DNA from: Hyphodiscus hymeniophilus
Lineage: Eukaryota > Ascomycota > Leotiomycetes > Helotiales > Hyphodiscaceae
Length of the DNA stretch: 64,000 nt
Assembly: GCA_016508695.1 (NCBI GenBank)
Contig: VNKQ01000017.1
Location: 930,001-994,000, forward strand
Direction of reading: 5' to 3'
Made by a program: the position numbers and the translations under genes. The notes beneath the pieces are model-generated. The model worked only from the letters and a program-made list of their open reading frames with translations. It was not told the DNA's origin and did no database searches. Of the stretch, positions 55,599 to 64,000 are shown in pieces; within the stretch, counting starts at the first letter, position 1; each line of letters opens with the position of its first letter.

Positions 55599-56909
55599 AT
55601 GTCCTCACAAGCACCAATCCTCATTATCGGAGCTGGAGTCGTTGGACTCGTCCTTGCACAGGCGCTCAGAAAGGTATTCCATTCCACAGATCTATCTCCA
55701 CGTAAACCATGATCTGATATACCTCAGGAAGGCATTCCTTTCCAGATCTACGATCGCGATCCCCATATTGATGCGAGAGGTCATGGCTGGGGTATCACCA
55801 TCCATTGGGCTCTTGTATCCTTGAAAGACTGCCTCCCAGAGGCTCTGTTCGCGCGCCTGAAGATGATTCAGGTCGATCCCGAACAAGGAAGAAACGACAC
55901 CGGCCAATTTCTCTTCCTGAATCTGGCAAATGCCGAGCCAGTCTTCCGGATCCCACCATCGCCCCGCCTTCGCATCAATCGAGAGAAATTCAGAAAGCTG
56001 CTTCTCGATGGCATAGATGTACAGTGGAACAAGAGCATTACTGGTTTTGAGACCCAGGAAGATGGTGTTGAAGCGAAGTTTCAGGATGGTACCACAGCAA
56101 AGGGAAGGTTGCTCATCGGTGCCGATGGGGCATCATCTAAACTGAGGAGAATCATGTGTCCTGAGACAGGGGCGCTCCATCAACTTCCCGTTCGATTCCT
56201 AGGTGTTACAATCAAACTCTCGCCCTCAGATACTGCACCACTCCGAGCTCTGGATCCACTGCTTTTCCAAGGCTGCCACCCGGAGACTGGTACATTTCTT
56301 TGGTTTTCAACACTCGACACGCCCGAAGTTAACGGCTCCAAAGGCTCCGAGGAATACTACTCTGCACAGCTGAACATTTCTTGGCAGGTGAGAAGTCCGG
56401 ACGATGAGGTACCAAAGTCCAACTCTGGGAAGCTGGAGAAAATGAAACGATTGGCAGATGTGTTCGAAAATAGATTGAGGACTGCAGTACAGCATATTCC
56501 CCAAGACACGGAGATTATAGAGATCAACATAGCAGATTGGCCTTGCCTCGAATGGTCAAACTCGGATGGGCAAGTGACACTGATCGGTGATGCGGCTCAT
56601 GCTATGACAATGTGTAAGAATGACCTCGCTCTCAGTTTTGCTTTTGCCGAAAGCTAACATATGGCAGACAGAGGCGAAGCAGCAAACCACGGTATCGCTG
56701 ATGCCAAAAATCTGCGAGATCAGCTGTTGGCACTCTCGAAAGGCGAAATCGCTCGGACAGAAGCGGTAGAAAATTTTGAAAGTGAAATGCGGGAGAGGAC
56801 TGCATGGGGTACTCTAATGAGTAGGCAAGCTTGTTTTGATGCGCATGATTTCAAGAGCTTGAATAAGGGAAGTGCGATTCTTGCTAGAAGAACACAGGGC
56901 GGGAAATAA
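55599..56909 (+). CDS. FAD-dependent aromatic-type monooxygenase
   Basis: Three exons (55599-55673, 55728-56613, 56668-56909) with two 54-nt introns encode 400 residues. The N-terminal dinucleotide-binding motif is IIGAGVVGLVLAQAL (glycines at about residues 10-15); the second FAD motif GDAAHAM starts at Gly312 and the splice after it restores YRGEAANHGI. DRDPHIDARGHGWGI near residue 35 and the sequence GADGASSKLRR in the middle (the DG motif) fit class A flavin hydroxylases. Fungal relatives hydroxylate phenolics, salicylate-like compounds or secondary metabolites; the substrate is unknown. There is no membrane anchor. No polyketide or peptide synthase lies nearby in this window. Confidence 0.87.
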
Positions 56910-57057
56910 GATGAAATAAACACTCAGGGTGCATAATGAAAGCAATTTATTATCTTCGTTGATGACCCATACAAGACAATATGAGGTATTCATGAACAAT
57001 TCCATGTACAGTCCATATACACATCTTTCCTGCCAAAGCGCTCGTTCCTTTCCGTAG

Positions 57058-57588
57058 CTATCTGTCTGAGGCATAAAATTGAGGAAGAGGTCGAGGTCGA
57101 GTTCGAGGACGAGGACGAAGTCGGATTTCGAGGTTTGAGAAGCAGTGACGGGACCTGTAAGTGATAGTTGTCAGCTGGGGGGTAACCAGCTGGTGAGAGA
57201 CCTTGAAAACAATCTTGCCAGCCATTCATGCCCATCAACCCCAGGCGTTAGCACTTTGTACTCGGCAAGCCGCACGCGAGGTGTAAAGGCGCCCCTGGCG
57301 CAACCCAGGGTCCAACAATTCAATCTAAGAAAGACTAGGGTTGACTAGAATCCAGGCACATGCGAACCTCCAAGATCTGCGCCCACAAGGTAGAAACCCC
57401 CCACACAGTTGATCGGTGAGTTGGGAATAGACCCAGGAAACATTCATGCCTGTTTACTTCGCAGAAGAAGGAGTGGAGAATGCTGCTTCAAGCTCCCAAA
57501 TACTACACGTCGGCACAACAGAAGGAATCCAATGGGAACGGTCTCTCACCTGGACTTTGGTACCCATTTTGTCTCATTATTTGCCATG
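57058..57588 (-). CDS. Candidate small basic protein, three exons
   Basis: Exons 57588-57551, 57324-57202 and 57154-57058 join in phase 2 at both junctions and total 86 codons including the stop. The start has good context (aaacATGG) and a CA/pyrimidine-rich leader of about 200 nt with TTTATAAA at 57783-57790. The protein begins MANNETKWVPKSR, has a protein-like centre (RVRLAEYKVLTPGVDGHEWL) and ends in an Arg/Pro repeat (RPRPRTRPRP). If the second intron is retained the protein ends sooner. No family is recognised. The first intron would be 226 nt, long for this genome, so the model is tentative. Confidence 0.4.
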
Positions 57589-58984
57589 TTTCCTGAGTAT
57601 CCAAAGGGAGAACGTTGCGGTGTATGGAGTATCGAAATGTGAGGGGTGTCGAGGTGTGAGGGAGTGGAGAAGTGTTGCTTGATAGAAGAGTGAAGCAGAG
57701 CCGAGTAGTGAAAATTGAACGAAGAGAAGATTGATGAATGTGGTGTATGATGTGTTTTGTTGTTGTGATGGTGAAAGTTGTGTTTATAAAGTGATGTGGT
57801 TTGATGTAGGGGCATTAATTTATAAGATACCAGGAACTCGAAAATCGCGTCGATTACTCCTTAGCTTCCCTGGCACCTGGCCAATAAGCGCCCTTGGGAT
57901 TCATGTTGACTGCGAGATTATTTGCATGCTGAAAGTTTGTGATGTTTGTCTAAAAAGCAAAAATACGCTCCTCTGCCAGACTTCGTCTTGGCCGATGAAA
58001 CTTACTCAACACAACAACACGAAAAAAAGAATGAACACTATGGGATAGTATGGAAGTTGGATGGGAGATAAGAGGAGAAGTAATAGAGACTCGATCAAGG
58101 ACACGAATTCGTGAACCTACGACTGCGTGAGGACGTAAGGTTGTTGCATAATCGAAGCTGATACAGTGCAATGGGCTTGTCAACGAATGACGCAGAGGAA
58201 ATGATACTATTCTTTCTCAATCATTAGACTCATTGATCGACTTTGGGCATAGTACTAATCATCAAATCTAGTGGAACAAACTGTTGTATCCCATCCAGCT
58301 TGCCAATGGTAATCTGTCTTGGTGCGCTTCTGTTGTGACTGGCCAAAACTAATAACCACTGCAGAGCCGACATCTTTAAATCTCTGAGCAGGCGGGATTG
58401 GTATGAGCGATAATAAGTCAATGAGCCATCTTGAAAACTTATGAATCAGAAAGCTGATCGATGCAATTGTGCGATGGAGAGCATGATCCTCGAGCTATAA
58501 TATTCTCCTCGAAGCCAAAACCCTAGTTTGCCTCTAACAAGAGCTGATCGACAGAGAGCCTTGCAAGAATATGGAATCGCCAAGAGGCAAATGCAAATAC
58601 GAGAAATAAAGACATCCTGGAAGTCTCTTTCTTTAATATTGATTAGATCTGTGGTTGGAAATTCCCCAAAGTAGGCTAGCGGACTGCGGGGTATTTGGTG
58701 AGAACATTCTTCAAGGTTGGAGTTCTGGAGTGGGATAATCAGAACAAGGATTTCTTTTAAAAAGAAATTTCCAAATGATTTGATTTCGCACCATAAAAAT
58801 GGCTCGTAATAAGTCCCATTCGTAACGTTAAGACCTGTTCTTCTGAGCGGCACCCCAACCAGGCATACTCTTTTGAGTGTCGGATTTCACCTGATCCGGC
58901 AACGATGATTCTCTATTTCAATCATAAATCCACTACCACGAGTTCGTGTAATGTGTATCTCGCTTTTCAGACGTGAATTTTCTC
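57589..58984. other. Promoter of the small gene plus gene-poor sequence
   Basis: The part up to ~57830 holds the leader and TATA-like box of the candidate gene at 57058. The rest, to the 3' end of BFR2, is AT-rich. A 135-codon minus-strand frame at 58446-58853 starts with GTG and has no recognisable protein. Confidence 0.4.
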
Positions 58985-60788
58985 TTACGATCGGAATAAC
59001 ATCAGTCCCTGTTCCTCCAATGGTACTTCATCCTCATCTTCATCAACCTCAATATCCTCTCCCAGCGTCATCTTCTGTCCAAGCAAAGTCCCAAAAAATC
59101 GGACAATAGCCTCTGGCTCCCAGCTTCCTCTATCTTCAGGAGCCATGAAATTCTGCAACTTCTCATGAACAGTGAAGCGCATCTTCCTCCCCTTGCTAGC
59201 CTTGGTATCAACCTTCTTCCTCATCTTCGCTTCCTTGACAACTGTGAACTGTGCGGGACCTCCATTTTGACCTCCGGCAGGCACTGCATCCATTCTCCGC
59301 TGATCGACGAAATTATTCAACAGAGTCTTATAAAATTTCGTGTCATCAAAGAGATTACTGTCGCCAGTCTCTTGGATCTTCTTCGCAACCTGATCTTGGA
59401 GCAGAGCGAGTTTACTTTGCGGCAGCGAGTTGTTGAGCTTCCTGGAGAGTGGAAGTGCTGAAGTATCTTTGACCTTCTTTGACCACTTCTCGAGAGTTGT
59501 TTGACGATTGTCAAGTAGTGCAAGTTCCGAGTCTTGCATTCGCTCCCATATCGTAGATGAAGGCGTTGAACTGTCGATTCCGCGCTTTCGTTTCTGCCCA
59601 GTATTTGCACTGTTGGACTTGATGAGCTCTTGGCGGAGACTATCCAATGTATTCCATAGCTTGATCGCCGCGTCTTCGGCTGCTTGGTATGGCAGTTCCT
59701 CAGTGTCTTCGGTGTCATTTCCTTCAATAGCCGCCATTGAGTTGGCAGCAACGAGACCTTTCTGTAGGGCTATACGAACGCTCAAAAGGGAGTCAAAGGC
59801 CTTCCTTTGCTGTAGGACTGCATTGCCTTTGTCGGCATCCGCTTTTGCTGCCTTGGAGATTGTGGCAACAACTGTCCTCTGTTCTTCGTTCATGATCTTT
59901 CGTAACTCTACTCGTCGTAATTTATCAGTGCCTTCGTCCCCACTGCCACTTTCAGATGCATCCATTTCCTCGTTATCAGGGGCCGATTCGTCGTCACTCT
60001 CGTCATCCATATCCTGATCACTGCCCTCTTCTTCAGCCGAGTCATCACTGCCGATCTCCGAGTCCCCAGCATGCTGTGCATCAATGTCCAGTATATCCTC
60101 ATCGGTTTCGTCCGCCTCTGAAGCGTCCCCGTCCAACACAGGTTCCTCCCCACTATCTGACATGAAATCTGCCGCAGTTGGACGCTTCTTCTTCCCATTG
60201 AGCTCGCTAGCGTTTCCACTTCCCCTGAACGTAAAACCCTTACTCTTGAACTTCTCAGCGTCGCTCTCGCCAAATGCAGCATCACTGTCAATCTCTGCAT
60301 CATCCTCGTCCACTTCTACATCGAAGTCATCAGGATCTGCAAATACTCCTTCCTCAGCATCTTCGTAGTCACCCTCAGACTCGTCATCCTCCTCCCCAGC
60401 ATCATCTTCATCTTCGTCGTCATTGACGAGCAATGCCTCACGGCTTATTCGAGAACCGGAATACTGGGGTCCAAGAGCAATCTGCTCAGGCTTTCGAAGC
60501 TTACTTTTTCTTTTGCACAAAGTCAGATTAACTGCCAGGCAGAACTCAGAATTTTACGTACCCAACAGAAGCGTAGTGTTCCGTACCAGCCAAACTATCA
60601 TCACTAGCCTCCGATCCACTGCCATCTTCATTGTACTGCGCCGGTTCTGCTTCTGGGTCAAAATCTGCGAAGAGTTAAAATCCGCTGCTCCCCAAATCAC
60701 AAAATCAGATCCAGTCACTCTGCGCACCTTTAGGAATAGGTTCATCTAAATCAGCGAATTGCTGAGCCCGACCTTTGAATTTCCCCAT
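58985..60788 (-). CDS. BFR2: Bfr2/AATF (Che-1) ribosome-biogenesis protein
   Basis: Three exons (60788-60728, 60664-60562, 60509-58985) with introns of 63 and 52 nt encode 562 residues. The N-terminus MGKFKGRAQQFADLDEP is followed by a very acidic region (~90-220). Next come the AATF leucine-zipper-like domain (IWERMQDSELALLDNRQTTL) and the C-terminal TRAUB domain (DDTKFYKTLLNNFVDQRR; FMAPEDRGSWEPEAIVRFFG). Bfr2 is a nucleolar component of the small-subunit processome required for early pre-rRNA cleavage. It is divergent from IND1 across 142 bp. Long antisense frames come from the acidic repeats. Confidence 0.92.
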
Positions 60789-60930
60789 GGTAGATAAAAT
60801 GTTACTTGTTCCCCAGAAAGGCTTCAAGACAATTTTTGAGCTCCCGCAGAAATCTTAAGGCGCTAGCGGGGTACGCGGCCGCTTTCGCCGACCTCGAGAG
60901 CTCCGATTTAAGCTTCGTCTTGATGTAAAC
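60789..60930. promoter_or_regulatory. Short divergent promoter, BFR2 / IND1
   Basis: Only 142 bp separate the two ATGs, so the genes probably share one nucleosome-free region. A GC-rich patch containing GCGGCCGC lies near 60876-60883. No TATA box is evident. Confidence 0.6.
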
Positions 60931-62021
60931 ATGAAGCCACAGTCATTTTCCACGTTGCGTTGTTTACAGCATGAAAATCCTTTGGTAAGCTGGCTATATC
61001 ATCTGGCCACAATTGTAACTGACTCGATAACTAGGGATTACCAAGAACCGGAACCATCCCGCGCATGCAAAGAGGGCTTCCAGAAAGACGGCAGATCAAA
61101 GATGTCAAGAAAGTAATAGCTGTATCCTCCGCCAAGGGCGGTGTTGGAAAGTCTACACTCGCAGGTTCGAAATACATCTCATGCTTTCAAGAATACCATT
61201 CTAAGGGAAAGCAGTAAACCTAGCCCTAGCATTCGCTCGCCGCGGTCTTCGAAGTGGTATCCTCGACACGGATATATTCGGGCCCTCGATCCCTACCCTC
61301 CTCAACCTTTCTGGCGAGCCTCGATTATCTGAAAGTCGGTATTCCAACCGCTGTTTGTTCATAATATGAAGCCTGACGGTCTGATGTTGTAGACAATCAA
61401 CTACTCCCTCTCTCGAACTATGGCCTTAAATCCATGTCAATGGGCTATCTGGTCGGTGATGCTGCGCCAGTGGTATGGCGTGGTCTTATGGTCATGAAAG
61501 CTCTACAACAGCTGTTACACGAGGTGGATTGGGGAGGTTTGGACATTTTATTGCTGGATCTGCCACCGGGAACTGGGGATACGCAGTTGACGATCACACA
61601 GCAGATCGTTCTTGATGGTAGGCGCCATTTGATTACTACATAGACAGCTTTGTTGATGAATTTAGGTGCCATAATTGTTTCCACGCCGCAAGATATCGCC
61701 TTAAAGGACGCCGTGAAAGGGATCAACATGTTCAAGAAGACGAATATTCCGATCCTGGGAATGGTACAGAATATGTCCTTGTTCACATGTCCACATTGTC
61801 ATAACAGCACACACGTCTTTGGGTCACATTCTGGGGTCACGCACGCTTGCGAAGAGCACGGCATTCAGTTTCTGGGCGATATACCTCTACATGCTAGTAT
61901 TTGTGACGATGCGGATAGAGGAAAGCCGACCGTTGTCTCTGAGCCGGAGAGCGATAGGGCGAAAGCTTTCATGAGCATCGCTGAGTTGGCTGGAGGGAAA
62001 GTCGGGCTGTTTGATAAGTAA
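60931..62021 (+). CDS. IND1: Ind1/NUBPL, mitochondrial Fe-S protein for complex I assembly
   Basis: Five exons (60931-60984, 61035-61164, 61215-61334, 61393-61617, 61666-62021) encode 294 residues. The short first exon looks like the start of a mitochondrial presequence (MKPQSFSTLRCLQHENP). GLPRTGTIPRMQRGLPER precedes the deviant Walker A SAKGGVGKST (Lys57). DTDIFGPSIPTLL, YLVGDAAPVVWRGLMVMKAL and LLLDLPPGTGDTQLT are Mrp/NBP35-family motifs. The bridging-cluster CxxC is Cys218/Cys221 in FTCPHC. The mitochondrial start and lack of an N-terminal four-cysteine domain favour Ind1 over cytosolic Nbp35/Cfd1. The protein inserts Fe-S clusters into respiratory complex I, implying the host has this complex. 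Confidence 0.92.
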
Positions 62022-62424
62022 GACGGTCCCAAGAAGTCGCTAAATCTAATTGTATTTGTCCTTCAGAACAAGTGTCCGACATGTGAACCTCGACTAAAGT
62101 ATACATTGATCTCCTTAAAGTGAGATTGCATCTGTCCCCTTACGGAATTTTTTTCCATCACATTTTATTACTCGAAAAATCCCTACTTGGTCAGATCAAG
62201 AGCGTCTAACAGGGGCGTGTCAAAATCAATGAGTATAAGGGGCAGTCCTGCATTCAATCATTATGTCTATTATGAGTCTCTATTTTTTCAAGTCCTAACA
62301 CCGTAACATCAAAGGCCATACCGAAATATTTAGCATTCCAACTTCCCATCCGACGGTATTCACACAAGTCCCCACAATTCCATATGGTCCACCTCCTTTA
62401 CTTCCGCCTTCTCAGCACAGCCCT
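62022..62424. other. Convergent 3' region, 0.4 kb
   Basis: AT-rich sequence between the ends of IND1 and the MFS gene. No supportable reading frame. Confidence 0.5.
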
Positions 62425-63993
62425 TCAGCCTTTCGTACCAGGCGTGTTCTCTTCATCGGGGCTATAAGCGAATCTCGATATCCTCCTGATCTTCTCGCCC
62501 CAGAAGAAGAACAAGAATGGAATGCCACAACAAGCGAGGGAGATGAAAGCAAGTATGCTACCAGCCCATTCGTAGCCACAAGTATGGTACATCTGGACCG
62601 TGAAGAGGACGCATCCCGCGCCCCACAGGGAACGGACGAAGGTCTTGGCTGCGAGGGCGGAGGCGGCTTGGTGCTGGTAGACATCGACTTCACACAGTCA
62701 GCGAGATTCAGTATAGATTGGAGATCGGAGGGACGAGGAATGGATTGGCTTACCTATGTAGTTGTTCGCCGAGTTATAGATGAAAATGAACCCCAATCCG
62801 ACTGGGAAACCAGCGATTGCCGGCCCGAGCCAAAGCACATCTGAGTAGGAAGTCCAGGCGAAAATGAAAAGGCCAATAGGTACGAACCAACACGAAAACA
62901 TCATGGGGTATAATCTCAACTCCGGTGGCGGGTTCGGCCCATGCTTGGCACACATCTTTAAGTAATGCTTGTTAACGAGCGGCGAGAATGCTGACGAGGT
63001 GGTTACTCCTAGTGCGAGTGGGATGAACATGAGTCCAGTGATTCCGGCGGTATACCCTTTTCCTTCTTGATAAATCACAGGAAAAGCGACAAAGAACATA
63101 TACAATAATCCGTACAGGACGGACATGTAAAGCGCGACGAGGAAAACAATTGGTTCTAGGACCAGAAGCTGCATAGGTCGAAAGAGTATCAGGTAAAGTG
63201 TCTCCTTAAAAGGTCTAGGATTGAGTTGCTGTTCCGTGACGACCCGAGCATTTCCTGTCTCTTTCCGGATTTTCTTCGCTCTTTTGGATAGTATGGTAGG
63301 GGCGTAAGTCTCGGGGAGTGTAAAGGTGATCAGAATCCATGTTGTGCCAGACATGATCAGCTGAATCCAATAGAGCCACCTCCAGCCCTTCGCATCAGAC
63401 AAGAACCCCCCGACCAGTGGCCCAATTGCCGGTCCAACGAATGGCGCAGCAGAAAACACAGCCATCGGGACACCTCTCTCCTCCACGGTCCAGAGATCCG
63501 CAAGGGTTCCACCGACAAGAACTATAGGAGCACTGAAGGCAATCCCATCAATAGCCCTTGTGACCAACAAAGTCCCAATATTCTTGGCCACAGCCCCGGG
63601 AATCGTAAAAACGACCGCAACAAGAAGCGTGGATGTGTACACAGGCTGCCTCCCAAAGACCTCACTCATAGGCGCAAACACCAACGGTCCAACTCCAAAT
63701 CCCACGACAAACACGGTTATAGTCAAGAAAGTGACCTCCTCACTGACGTTGAATGATTTGCCTACTCCTGCCAAATCGGCGGTTACAACACCGCTGCAGA
63801 ATGCGACGACGAAACACGTAAAAGCGACTACGCATGTGCAGTACCATTTGTAGGGTTTGCTCCAGTTCTTGGGATTCTCAGGGTCGTTGATTTTGAAGGT
63901 TACGAGTTCGTACTTCTCGACTTTTCCGGAAGTTCGGGAAACAATGGACGTCGGGATCTCCCCGAGCGCTGTCTCCTCGGTATACTCAGCCAT
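62425..63993 (-). CDS. Major facilitator superfamily transporter, DHA1 drug/polyamine antiporter type
   Basis: Two exons (63993-62754, 62687-62425) with a 66-nt phase-1 intron encode 500 residues, a full-length member. A charged N-terminus ends in NDPENPKNWSKPYKWY, the usual lead-in to helix one of this group. Twelve hydrophobic segments can be counted, with a central charged loop (~residues 235-265). APMSEVFGRQPVY fits the loop 2-3 motif and VGPAIGPLVGGFLSD is the motif C of proton-coupled antiporters. The intron falls within the penultimate helices and splicing joins NNYI to VDVYQHQAASALAAKTFVRS, a conserved C-terminal motif. It probably exports toxic compounds or polyamines at the plasma membrane; the substrate is unknown. 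Confidence 0.9.
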
Positions 63994-64000
63994 ATTGGCT

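Noticed and set aside
58446..58853. 135-codon minus-strand frame
   Set aside because: It starts at GTG, has no ATG, no splice-site support and no recognisable protein in an AT-rich gap.
59508..60017. 169-codon Ser-rich plus-strand frame over BFR2
   Set aside because: Serine-rich only because it is the complement of GAG/GAT acidic repeats in BFR2.
52138..63993. Secondary-metabolite or detoxification cluster (dehydrogenase, monooxygenase, hydrolase, MFS transporter)
   Set aside because: No backbone synthase or pathway regulator is present, the hydrolase is dead, and BFR2 and IND1 housekeeping genes lie in between.
1..64000. tRNA, rRNA, CRISPR or prokaryotic operon features
   Set aside because: I looked for B-box-like GTTCRANNC motifs, direct-repeat arrays and operon spacing by eye and found none; a tRNAscan run would be decisive.

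Overview
This window is a piece of nuclear chromosome from a filamentous ascomycete, most likely a leotiomycete-type fungus. The class is an inference from the protein families and was not tested. Most genes are split by short GT-AG introns of about 41-100 nt, often with a CTAAC/CTAAT-type branch point. Genes sit on both strands with separate promoters. The conserved gene set (RSC9, BFR2, IND1, SFT1, DUG2, an AGE2-type ArfGAP, LSB3/YSC84) is fungal, and IND1 implies a mitochondrial complex I, which budding yeast lacks. I see no tRNA, rRNA, CRISPR array, intact transposon or prokaryotic operon. Exon boundaries below were placed by hand from splice sites and checked for reading phase and divisibility by three.

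Layout. 1-7.3 kb: start of a TDT-family anion/dicarboxylate transporter cut by the window edge, a TAPT1/EMP65 membrane protein, and DUG2 (WD40 plus M20 peptidase, glutathione degradation), all on the minus strand. 8.4-15.3 kb: a decayed reading frame, a four-helix membrane protein, a PNPOx-FNR flavoprotein, a kinase-like protein with broken catalytic motifs and an unknown 171-aa protein. 16-23 kb: an alpha/beta hydrolase, an Ntn-type asparaginase, a small acidic protein with a 5'UTR intron, a short-chain dehydrogenase with an apparent one-base frameshift and a maltose-type O-acetyltransferase. 24.7-28.2 kb: a pseudogene of an unrecognised fungal family, then a D-amino-acid oxidase. 28.6-34 kb: RSC9 (chromatin remodelling) divergent from a REC114-like meiotic protein. 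34-39 kb: gene-poor, with a multiply frameshifted NDT80-like transcription-factor relic and a short candidate gene. 39-49 kb: LSB3/YSC84 divergent from SFT1, ArfGAP, MsrB, and a ten-exon membrane protein with a C-terminal RING-H2 domain. 49-52 kb: gene-poor. 52-57.6 kb: a mitochondrial-looking dehydrogenase, a dead alpha/beta hydrolase, an FAD monooxygenase and a small candidate gene. 59-64 kb: BFR2 divergent from IND1, then an MFS transporter.

Working together. Three neighbouring genes (SFT1, ArfGAP, LSB3/YSC84) concern membrane traffic and cortical actin, but they sit side by side with separate promoters. DUG2, asparaginase and D-amino-acid oxidase are all nitrogen-scavenging enzymes but are scattered. 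I find no coherent new multi-gene system. The most interesting content is a set of relics (NDT80-like, hydrolase, unknown family, frameshifted SDR), a pseudokinase-like gene, an uncharacterised membrane RING protein, and two short spliced genes that a simple reading-frame scan misses.
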